Origin: Axinella damicornis
Taxonomy: Eukaryota > Porifera > Demospongiae > Axinellida > Axinellidae
NCBI GenBank assembly: GCA_963931865.1
Contig: OZ007505.1
Span: forward strand, 11,025,474 to 11,089,473
Direction: 5' to 3'
DNA length: 64,000 nt
The notes under the pieces are model-generated. The model worked only from the letters and a program-made list of their open reading frames with translations. It searched no databases and was not told where the DNA came from. The position numbers were made by a program, and so were the translations under genes. Shown in pieces: positions 21,601 to 29,179 of this stretch (positions within the stretch are counted from its first letter, which is position 1; every line of letters starts with the position of its first letter).

Positions 21601-22552
21601 TCAGTCTCTCCAATCTTACATCTCTCTCTTCAGCAGTCTCAACTGCCAATCTCTCCTGTTGAGCTGCTCTCACTCTCTCCAGCCTGGCGTCTCTCTCTTC
21701 AGCAGTCTCAGTTGTCATTCTGTCCTGGTGAACTTCTCTCAGTCTCTCCAATCTTACATCTCTCTCTTCAGCAGTCTCAACTGCCAATCTCTCCTGTTGA
21801 GCTGCTCTCACTCTCTCCAGCCTGGCGTCTCTCTCTTCAGCAGTCTCAGTTGTCATTCTGTCCTGGTGAACTTCTCTCAGTCTCTCCAATCTTACATCTC
21901 TCTCTTCAGCAGTCTCAACTGCCAATCTCTCTTGTTGAGCTGCTCTCACTCTCTCCAGTCTTGTGTCTCTCTCTTCAGCAGTCTCAGTTGTCATTCTGTC
22001 CTGGTGAACTTCTCTCAGTCTCTCTAATCTTACGTCTCTCTCTTCAGCAGTCTCAACTGCCAATCTCTCTTGTTGAGCTGCTCTCACTCTCTCCAGTCTT
22101 GTGTCTCTCTCTTCAGCAGTCTCAGTTGTCATTCTGTCCTGGTGAACTTCTCTCAGTCTCTCCAGCCTGGTGTCTCTCTCTTCAGCAGTCTCAACTGCCA
22201 ATCTCTCCTGTTGAGCTGCTCTCAGTGTCTCCAGTCTGGTGTCTCTCTCTTCAGCAGTCTCAACTGCCAATCTCTCCTGTTGGGCTGCTCTCATTCTCTC
22301 CAGTCTGGACTCCCTTTCCTCACGGTTTTGAGCAGCGCGCCTAGCTCTGTCTCTCTCTCGTCGCTGCCTCAGCCGTCGTTCCTTTTCTTCCGCTGTTTCA
22401 GCAGCACGGCGGGCCCTTTCTCGTTCCCTCCTACGTCGAAGTCTCTCTTCTTTGTTCCGGACGCTTGTTGTAGACTCCATCACGATTTTACACACATATA
22501 GCAAAGTAGTCAACGTGGCTTGTACGTTGCATGCAAAGTAGTGTACGTCCAC
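16687..22552 (-). CDS. Helitron Rep-helicase (RepHel), three exons
   Basis: Exons 21,209-22,552, 18,694-21,072 and 16,687-18,615 join in phase 0 through introns of 136 and 78 bp with consensus sites (CAG|GTTTGT...CAG; GAG|GTAAGT...CAG). They give about 1,883 residues. The order is a charged coiled coil, a Cys-rich finger, the HUH Rep nuclease, then a PIF1-like superfamily 1B helicase and a Pro/Ser tail. The protein is expected to nick single-stranded DNA, stay linked through tyrosine, and unwind DNA for rolling-circle transposition. The ATG at 22,552 is the most upstream; a second in-frame ATG is 25 codons in. The frame is open throughout, so the gene may still be functional. The helicase HKSQG-type motif is altered (HKALG at 17,227-17,241). 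The tail is encoded by a minisatellite and is unlikely to be catalytic. Confidence 0.93.
18694..21072 (-). CDS. RepHel exon 2: HUH Rep nuclease domain
   Basis: 793 codons, phase 0 at both ends. It starts GLTQVEEMLVSAVLPIMSLY, the conserved Helitron entry motif. The HUH metal-binding motif SPHVHGLAW lies around 19,855-19,863 (His-Val-His). A Cys/His cluster (HICNKPY, CQRHTRC, CRFGYPKP) follows, then the catalytic two-tyrosine motif EYCAKYATK at about 19,342-19,356. These are the residues that coordinate metal and form the 5'-phosphotyrosine link, and all are present. The C-terminal part links to the helicase. Confidence 0.92.
21209..22552 (-). CDS. RepHel exon 1: coiled-coil repeats and N-terminal Cys finger
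   Basis: About 448 codons. After a short Arg/Glu-rich start, the exon consists of a 46-residue repeat made of two related 23-residue halves (RLERVRAAQQERLAVETAEE and RLERLREVHQDRMTTETAEE), about six full units, predicted to be a long coiled coil. It ends with a Cys-rich module (CPQC, CC, CMRC spacing) and YSPANNMDPGPIPPQLQ, which leads into exon 2. Such repeats are typical of Helitron proteins from sponges and cnidarians. Their copy number varies in the family, and the DNA repeat (138 bp) is nearly identical between units here. Confidence 0.9.
21440..22310 (-). repeat. Coding tandem repeat, 138-bp units of two 69-bp halves
   Basis: Seen on the plus strand as alternating TCTCTTCAGCAGTCTCAACT and TCTCTTCAGCAGTCTCAGTT blocks. 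Units differ by only a few bases, mostly silent (CCTGGCGTC against TCTTGTGTC), which points to recent expansion or gene conversion within the Helitron gene. Confidence 0.9.
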
Positions 22553-22643
22553 GTAGCGCTAGCGCTATAGCGTGTACGTTGCAATAATTTTAAAAGTGAA
22601 CGTGCAAATAAGAGCAGGAAGTGATTTACGGCACGACGTACGA

Positions 22644-22763
22644 TATATATATAGAAATATAGAAATATAGAAATATAGAAATATAGAAATAAAGAAAATT
22701 CACGTTGAACTCGTCTATGTGGGGCTCGCTCACGCTCGCCCCAATAATCCAATATAATATATA
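22644..22763. repeat. TA-rich spacer plus GAAAATTCAC / GGGGCTCGCTC block
   Basis: Consists of (TA)n, GAAATATA repeats, then GAAAATTCAC, CTCGTCTATG and GGGGCTCGCTCACGCTCGCCCC. A near-identical block sits at 23,438-23,543 and others at 13,372-13,435 and 24,000-24,056. Orientation relative to the Helitrons varies, so it is probably a separate small repeat whose TA tract is a favoured Helitron target. Confidence 0.6.
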
Positions 22764-23437
22764 CTAGGGGAATGCAGGACATTGTGGGGCGAGCGTGAGC
22801 GAGTACATGCAGGTGCTGAATTTGCATGGAACAGTTGCATGACATTGTGCTGAATGTGCATGGAGCAGTTGCATGTGCATGTCATCAGAATGTGAGTCTG
22901 ACGGGGAGCATAACACAACTTAACGACACAGATCACACCAGAAGTTATGACACTCGTGCATGCACTTCACAGCGTTGAAGCAGTCTGGCAGGTAGGTCCA
23001 GGAGCGGTCTCTGTCTCTGTTGTTGCCACCAAGGATGACTTCCTCGTTCTCTGCTGATGCCAGATCTGTCATGACTGGTCACAGTGAGTTTAGTGTTACC
23101 GTGTGCAGGGCAGTCAACTTCCCATCCTCTGAGCAGTTGCATGGCTTAGCATTTGAAAGGGACTGCGACGAGTTATAGGGGATTGTGAGTTCAAGGAGGA
23201 TCACCTCCCTTGGTCTCACTGAAGCGCTCTCCCCGTCTTCATGAAATGCTTTAGCCACTCACCGCCCCACTATAGTCTCCATCCTTGCAAGGCCTTGTTG
23301 AGGTAGACTGTTCATAGTTCGCGTCTGAGTTGGACGATATCAACGCACGAGCAGGAAGTGAACTCAGTTTGGAAATAACGCATGACGCAAGAACACGCAA
23401 AATACGAGCAGGAAGTGATTTACGGCACGACGTACGA
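22764..23437 (-). mobile_element. Non-autonomous Helitron, 674 bp
   Basis: Minus-strand 5' end TCGTACGTCGTGCCGTAAATC at 23,437 and 3' end CATTCCCCTAG at 22,764, flanked by A and T. Internal blocks (for example GAAGCAGTCTGGCAGGTAGG and CTTGCAAGGCCTTGTTGAGG) are shared with 13,437-13,864 and, inverted, with 24,063-24,936. There is no protein. Confidence 0.85.
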
Positions 23438-23539
23438 TATATATATATATATATATATATATAGATATATAGAAATATATATAGAAATAAAGAAAATTCA
23501 CATTGAACTCGTCTATGTGGGGCTCGCTCACGCTCGCCC

Positions 23540-23978
23540 CAATAATGTTTGAGTACTTAGGCTTGGTCTACAGAAATTCTGCCTACACCGCCGTGATCGC
23601 TATCATGCCCTGACCTGAATGTAAAAAGTTGGTGCTGAAACTCACCATGGTGGTGGAGATATGAGCTCTTTTGTCTCGCCGTGGTCGCCATTGCTCCAGC
23701 GCTCTCTTCGACTTCCGGTGGCAGTACCGTTCTTAGGAAAGGCACACGAAGATTCTGACAACACGGCCGTGATCGCTGTCGTTCACTGACGCTTACATGC
23801 CCAAACTCACCGTGCTGGCTAAGTTGTGAGTGCTGTAGTAATGTCTTGTCTTCCTTTTTGTCGCCATTGCTCGCGATCGTGATTGCCACGTGGCATGTGC
23901 GTTAATTGGAACGAATTACAATATTTAGCTTGCGCTACGGCGAGTCGCAACCCGTTGCATCGCGGCTACCAGGAGTGC
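23540..23978 (+). mobile_element. Right part of the MITE split by Helitron insertions
   Basis: Continues from the left half at 13,876-13,917: AATGTTTGAGTACTTAGGC through CTCTCTTCGACTTCCG and CACACGAAGATTCTGAC to the terminus GGCTACCAGGAGTG. It aligns along its full length with 51,256-51,641. The split shows that the Helitrons are younger than the MITE. Confidence 0.85.
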
Positions 23979-24062
23979 GGTTGCCCCTCGTATATATATA
24001 GAAAATTTACAGCAAACTCGTCTATGTGGGGCTCGCTCGCTCAGGCTCGCCCCAATTATGTT

Positions 24063-24936
24063 TCGTACGTCGTGCCGTAAATCACTTCCTGCTCGTATTT
24101 TGCGTGTTCTTGCGTCATGCGTTATTTCCAAACTGAGTCCACTCAGTAGTCTAGTGATCGATCAACTGAGACGCGAACTACGAACAGTCTACCTCAACAA
24201 GGCCTTGCAAGGATGGAGACTATAGCAGGGCGGTGAGTGGCTAAAGCATTTCATGAAGACGGGGAGAGCGCTTCAATTGAGCCAGCGCATGTCCTGCCAT
24301 GCAGAGCACACTTACAAGCTACTATGTCGTCGTGGTGGGCATGATAGCTCAGTATAAGCCATCACCGTGACGGTGTGATGTGCCTGTTAGACTGCATCAG
24401 CTACCGCCAGAGGATGGGAAGTTGACTGGCCTGCACTCGGTAACACTAAACTCACTGTGACCAGTCATGACACAGATCTTACATCAGCAGAGAACGCGGA
24501 GGAACTCAAAGACATGGCCGACAGAGACCGCTCCTGGAGCTGGACCTACCTGCCTGATTGCTTCAACGCTGTGAAGTGCACGAGTATATTTTTAGTGTCA
24601 TAAATTCTGTCGGACTCATTCTGATGACATGCACATGCAACTGCTCCATGCACATTTCACCACATGCAACTGCTCCTGGACCATGCACATTCACCACATA
24701 CAACTGCTCCATGCACATTTCACCACATGCAACTGCTCCTGGACCATGCATATTCACCACATGCAACTGCTCCTGGACCATTCACATTCACCACATGCAA
24801 CTGCTCCTGGACCATGCACATTTCACCACATGCAACTGCTCCATGCACATTCAGCACTTGCAACTGCTCCATGCACATTCAGCACCTGCATGTATACTCG
24901 CTCAGGCTCGCCCCACAATGTTCTGCATTCGTCTAG
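24063..24936 (+). mobile_element. Non-autonomous Helitron, 874 bp, plus orientation
   Basis: 5' end TCGTACGTCGTGCCGTAAATC at 24,063 and 3' end CATTCGTCTAG at 24,936, followed by T; the base before the 5' end is T, not the usual A. The interior contains a tandem array (24,620-24,895) and blocks shared with the two minus-strand copies. No coding capacity. Confidence 0.85.
24620..24895. repeat. About 33-bp tandem repeat CATGCAACTGCTCCTGGACC
   Basis: Eight or so units of CACATGCAACTGCTCC with or without TGGACCATGCACATTCAC, inside the plus-strand Helitron derivative. A single copy of the unit is present in the other derivatives, so it amplified here. Confidence 0.85.
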
Positions 24937-25169
24937 TTATCTACGTAGCTAGTTAGCTAAGAGCTGAGTGTGTGTAGCACTTGGGATGGCTGAGTGCAGC
25001 ACACTGTGTAGGGATGAGTGAGTATTCATTGTAGATGAGTGAGTATTCATTGTCCTGATTTTGATATACAGCTGTCTTGGTAAATGGATTCATGAGCAGC
25101 CAAGCAAAACCCATAATCACTTTTTGAGGATCTACTAGCAGGTTGCTGCACTTGCGCAGGTGCAATACA

Positions 25170-25215
25170 AAAGCGACGTACGTACGTACGTACGTACGTA
25201 CCACGTACCACGTAT
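25170..25215. repeat. (ACGT)n microsatellite
   Basis: Self-complementary ACGT repeated about seven times, followed by CACGTACCACGTA. Confidence 0.85.
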
Positions 25216-25261
25216 GTACCTACGCATCCAGCACTGCATTGTGTCTCGGCACTTCGGTGCC

Positions 25262-25590
25262 AAGACAAAAAGGATGGAGATGTAGGGATAGCAGAACAGG
25301 TAAAGAAACAAGGTAGGGGTGATGGCATAAAACAGTTCAGTATTCAACTCTCCTACAGACATCTTTTTCATAACACTAATCGTGTAGATAAACATATGTA
25401 GGGGCTGAACTGTTTATTCTGTCATCCCTACCCCTACTTTGTTTCCTTACTTTTTGCCATTCTGCTATCCATATACAACCATCTTGCATACCTTTCCACA
25501 TTATGAGAAGATATGTAGGGGGTTGTATTCTGATGCCATCACCCTTACCTTCTTTCTGTTGTTCTTCTATCCCTACATCTCTGTACGTTT
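25262..25590. repeat. Inverted plus direct repeat of a roughly 75-bp unit
   Basis: GATGTAGGGATAGCAGAACA...AAACAAGGTAGGGGTGATGG (25,270-25,335) is inverted at 25,400-25,480 (CCATTCTGCTATCC, CATCCCTACCCCTACTTTG) and again, more diverged, at 25,520-25,590. A further copy lies at 56,388-56,440 inside the RNF213 gene. Confidence 0.65.
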
Positions 25591-25732
25591 TTCTTATTTT
25601 TGCAGCAGCATACTTGATAACATTCACTCTGCAGACAGTACACAATTTTGAGCTCAAAGGTCAAAGTTGCTCTGTGCGCATGCGTACGAATGAAGAATGT
25701 TGCGTCGTAGATAAGTGATTGAATGGGCGGTT

Positions 25733-25925
25733 TCAAGTGCCTCGTGAGACTTCAAAGTTGTGAAAAGCGATGGGGTCGTGCACTGCTCAATCTAAAATGC
25801 TGCTGTTTTGTGTGAAAACCATCGTGAGAGAGTCGGGCAGTTTTGAACTAGCCCGTCTGAAGAAAGAAGAAGGCAACTTTATGGTGCGGTACTTTCACGA
25901 TGGTTTTTCGTGACCAAGATCTGTA
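25733..25925 (+). repeat. Dispersed repeat of about 190 bp (copy 1)
   Basis: TTTCAAGTGCCTCGTGAG...AACTAGCCCGTCTGAAGAAAGAAG matches 40,135-40,310 in inverted orientation. Both copies are non-coding. Confidence 0.65.
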
Positions 25926-25963
25926 ACTCTGGATGTTTGATATATAATCTTGTGGGGAAATCA

Positions 25964-26169
25964 TAGCCTCGTTCCCAGGCCCGCACTGTTTTCAGTTGCA
26001 CACACAAAAGAATGGCATTCTTTCATCAGGAGCGCATGAGCCGCCAAAGGCGGCGAATGCGCTCCTGTTTCATGCATACAGCCGAAAACGGCATAAACAA
26101 CGAAAATTCACAGCAAACTCGTCTATGTGGGGCATGCGTGCAACCGAAAACGGTGCGGGAACAAGGCTA
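25964..26169. mobile_element. 206-bp foldback element, 9-bp target duplication
   Basis: Ends TAGCCTCGTTCCCAGGCCCG and (inverted) CGGTGCGGGAACAAGGCTA. GGGAAATCA flanks both sides exactly (25,955-25,963 and 26,170-26,178). An inner hairpin (CAGGAGCGCATGAGCCGCC against GGCGGCGAATGCGCTCCTG) is also present, plus the GAAAATTCACAGCAAACTCG block found near the Helitrons. Confidence 0.9.
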
Positions 26170-26525
26170 GGGAAATCAGTCTTCGATCCTTAATTACTCA
26201 TGTACATGTAATGGTTTTCTTAAAGCACACGTCTGCTAAGGATGGCTATAAATTAACCGGGAATAGACCTTGTTCTGCTAAGATGAAATTCCAGCTTTCT
26301 GTTGCTATGACAACAACACCTTGCACCCATTGGCCACCATCCCAGATTTGAAGTAAATCTGTTATAACCTCCTGATTTTCCCATTGAAGCCCACACAAAA
26401 TCTCTACTTGATGTGCCTCCAGTGGAAAAATTGTATTGGCTTCTGCTACAGTCTGTCCACTGCTGATAGCCCAGCCCGTCCCAGCTCTGTTATAAATATC
26501 AGCAAGAGTTCTACTACTTCACCAC

Positions 26526-26703
26526 TAGCCTCGTTCCCAGGCCTACCCCGTTTTTTCTGTTCTTCAGTTTCCGTTGACAATAATACACGGATGCGGAAGG
26601 GCGGCGAAAAACGCCCTTCCACATCCGTGTATTATTGCCAACGGAAACTAAAGAACAGAAAAAACGGGAACAGAAAAACGGGGTAGGCCTGGGAACGAGG
26701 CTA
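26526..26703. mobile_element. 178-bp foldback element, 9-bp target duplication
   Basis: A near-perfect palindrome: TAGCCTCGTTCCCAGGCCTA on the left and its complement on the right, arms of about 80 bases. CTTCACCAC flanks both sides exactly (26,517-26,525 and 26,704-26,712). The inner sequence (GGAAGGGCGG...CGCCCTTCCACATCCG) is shared with 54,751-54,894. Confidence 0.92.
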
Positions 26704-26712
26704 CTTCACCAC

Positions 26713-27234
26713 TACAGAGTTTACACAGCCTTATGTACATGTACATGTAGACCACACTGATTGTCTATGTAGTGGAACCCATATGGCAGTTGCACACTCT
26801 TATTGTTATAGCTGCAGGCTCCTTGTGTGAATAGTACAGAGTTTACACAGCCTAAGGGGATCTAAATCCTGGTGGGTTTCATCATTTAATGGCATGGGAA
26901 AAAAACAGCTGAAATGTAGGATAGCAGTCAAGAGATAGGCAAGATGAAGCTGAACCGAGCACTGAATCTCTGTCCAACTGTACCTGACTGTACCTCCGAC
27001 AGAGACCGTGATGGGTCTCATTATGTAGGTCATGAATATCATTAACAGCCTAATTACTATTGTGTTTGTTGGGGGGTGTCATTGTATGCCGTCGGTATGG
27101 CCACTGTACCTGTGAAGCCAACTGTAGCTAACTTTGGTTGTATGCTGACACTTGACATGGTCTGACCCTAATGGCTGCCAGAATCCTCATGAATATCATT
27201 AAATAGCTCCGTTTTAATTTTATTTGCATCCCCA
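26713..27234. other. Intergenic stretch, nothing recognised
   Basis: The phrase CAGAGTTTACACAGCC occurs twice (about 26,715 and 26,838). No exon or complete element is seen. Confidence 0.35.
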
Positions 27235-27744
27235 TTAACCCTTTACCAACCAATGACTGCAAAAGCCGTCATGAGACTTTCACCTTCATGATGTCACATC
27301 CGGCAATGTCCTTGGGAGATAGGCTCTGCGCCAGCAGAATGGGCGGGGCAGGGGGAGGTGGGTGGGTGCACCCGAAGGGTGCAAACAGCATGGCCGTGTA
27401 TGGGCTCAGATTTGAACAGCCCTTGGTTGGAGCCGGGTAGGCCATTTCTTGGGTTTTAAGCATAAATGGGCCTAGAAAACAGTGGTCTCACCTTGCAGAG
27501 CCTCGAATTCCAGTGTTCAAGGCTGATTTTTCTGCTAGAGCGAGTTACCGTCGCCCGAGCATCTTGATCGCGTACACGTTAACGAGTGGGTGTGGTCAGA
27601 ATCACGAATGGGAAAGCATGGCTGTGTGCAGTTCTGTGTGAAGTTTTGAGCGTGAAAACCGATGGGAACCTTATCTAGGGTATGTTTAAGTAGATTACAA
27701 GCTATAAAACTGACCTCCAGAATCTGTGGTTGGTAAAGAGTTAA
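27235..27744. mobile_element. piggyBac-like MITE with TTAA target
   Basis: TTAA occurs at both edges (27,235-27,238 and 27,741-27,744). The ends just inside are inverted: CCCTTTACCAACCA and TGGTTGGTAAAGAG. TTAA targeting and a CCC-type start are characteristic of piggyBac elements. At about 500 bp with no transposase it is non-autonomous. Related degraded copies lie at 12,669 and 38,925-39,082. Confidence 0.8.
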
Positions 27745-28171
27745 ACAATACAGCCGGCAGCCATTCAAATCGCTGTCTGTATTAGCAACTAAAACAGTTA
27801 CAACCTTGCAGTCAGAATGACTTTGCACAGAGATGAGTCTGTTTTATAGCAGCTGCTCTCACCATCTGCTACTCTACTTACTCGTGCCTCATGTTGCCCA
27901 GTTGGGACAGTGACTCTGAAGCAGAGCAGTGCACTTAAACCCCGTAATGCAATGCAATTACTACCTGCAGTATAAACACCATAAATCATCCCCTGCCAGA
28001 TTCTAGTCACATAATGGCTTGTATGTGTGTATTGCATGACATTGGATTCTACAGTGATGTAATGGCTTGTATGTGTGCATGCATGTATCATGACATTGGA
28101 TTCTAGTCACATAATGGCTTGTACATGTATGAGCGTATCACATGATTATAGTCACTGCACACGAAAAATGC

Positions 28172-28218
<47 letters not shown>

Positions 28219-28268
28219 ACACACACATGCGCACACCAAATCTGGGAGGCTACAGCAAGACAATGATG
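27745..28268. repeat. Repeat-rich stretch with poly-C and CA microsatellite
   Basis: The word ACATAATGGCTTGTATGTGT with CATGACATTGGATTCTA is tandemly repeated three times (28,008-28,135). A run of more than 30 C followed by (CA)n occupies 28,171-28,228. No gene seen. Confidence 0.7.
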
Positions 28269-28531
28269 CAAGGGGGTGACACTCCCATTGACGCCATAGT
28301 CAGAGCTGCGACCGGGGTGAAGAAGTCTTGACTGTCATTTTTGCTGCTTGACCACTTGACTACATTGCAAAAGACACTTGACCGTTTGACAGCGCTGTAT
28401 TTCAGCCGTTGACCACTTGATACGGAAGAATGCATAGCGACTCCACCCCTTCCTTAGTATACGGGGTCAAGATACGCTGATATGCCCGGTCGCAGCTCTG
28501 ACTATGGCGTCTATGGACTGTCACCCCCTTG
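28269..28531. mobile_element. 263-bp MITE with about 45-bp inverted ends and TGATG flanks
   Basis: CAAGGGGGTGACACTCCCAT...GCCATAGTCAGAGCTGCGAC on the left is inverted on the right, ending GTCACCCCCTTG. TGATG lies directly on both sides (28,264-28,268 and 28,532-28,536), a likely 5-bp duplication. No coding capacity. Confidence 0.8.
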
Positions 28532-28671
28532 TGATGGTGGCGTCTGTCAGTCCAGCCTCTGTATGAGGAAACTTTCTCAACCCTGCACTATGCATGTAAG
28601 AAGCTTGTATTTGGCAACAGTGTCCCTCCCCCATTAGATTTCCGGAATTCTTCCCCATCTCTCTTCTGCAG

Positions 28672-28692
28672 ATCATTCATGCGCTTTGTAAG
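28672..28692 (+). CDS. Possible micro-exon upstream of the kinesin-like exon
   Basis: A strong pyrimidine tract and CTGCAG acceptor precede seven codons (IIHALCK) and a GTAGTG donor, in phase 0, which would join the kinesin-like exon at 29,057 without a break. Alternatively the frame reads on for 40 codons to a stop at 28,791. Weak evidence by itself. Confidence 0.25.
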
Positions 28693-29056
28693 GTAGTGGA
28701 ACGGCTGCATCTGAAGATGATGGGGGGAGGAACAGGAGGAGAGGGAGGTGGTATTGGTGCCACAGAATTAAGCGAGCTGATGGAGAATTAAGCAGAGAAT
28801 CAGCGAGGACTTCATAGGATAAATGTGCCAAAGCTGGGAGCAGAATCTTCTTGAGACGCAGAGGTATAATTGTAGTGGTGCTATAGTTTACTGTGATGCA
28901 CTGTAGTATACTAAGGCTTGGATTTTCCACCATGCATTGAAGTCGCTTGTGCATGGAACATTCCAAGCTTTTGTCCAATCCACCCTTCCCCACTGTTCTC
29001 TCCTTCCTTCCCTCCCTCTCTGTTCTCCCCCTCCCTTCTCCCCATCTTCCATGTAG

Positions 29057-29179
29057 GAGTGTCAGAAAGCGCTGGAGAACATGGGGATCTCGGTGCAACC
29101 CTCGGGTATCGGAGTGCAGGCGGACAAGTACTACCTTAATGCAGATCCTCCATGAATGAACTGCTCGTTTATTGCCTCA
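29057..29179 (+). pseudogene. Kinesin-3 (KIF1/KIF13-like) neck-FHA exon with frameshift
   Basis: A TAG acceptor at 29,056 is followed by ECQKALENMGISVQPSGIG and DKYYL, then NADP, then in a shifted frame MNELLVYCLK and a GTAACA donor. Kinesin-3 proteins carry a highly conserved stretch here of the form DK-LVNLNADP-NELLVY-L, leading into the FHA domain. The present copy lacks the VNL residues and has a one-base frame change after NADP, which gives a TGA stop at 29,153-29,155. No motor domain is in the window. A short phase-compatible exon at 28,672-28,692 may precede it. I call it a pseudogene fragment; a sequencing indel is possible but would not restore the three missing residues. Confidence 0.65.

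Larger units (their letters stand above)
13918..22643 (-). mobile_element. Autonomous Helitron, 8.7 kb
   Basis: On the minus strand the element starts 5'-TCGTACGTCGTGCCGTAAATC at 22,643 and ends with CATTCGCCTAG-3' at 13,918. Flanks are A (5') and T (3'), the expected AT insertion site. It encodes a spliced Rep-helicase (16,687-22,552) starting about 90 bases from the 5' terminus. The 3' third (13,922-16,686) is non-coding and built from duplicated segments and microsatellites. Three shorter elements with the same ends (13,437-13,864; 22,764-23,437; 24,063-24,936) are presumably mobilised by the same enzyme. Confidence 0.85.

Noticed and set aside
21386..22501. Plus-strand frames of 143-295 codons rich in Leu/Ser
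   Set aside because: They are the antisense of the Helitron coiled-coil repeats and change with the repeat frame.
25962..26170. CRISPR-like or attachment-site palindromes
   Set aside because: Repeats are inverted ends of foldback transposons with target duplications; there are no regularly spaced direct repeats and the DNA is eukaryotic.
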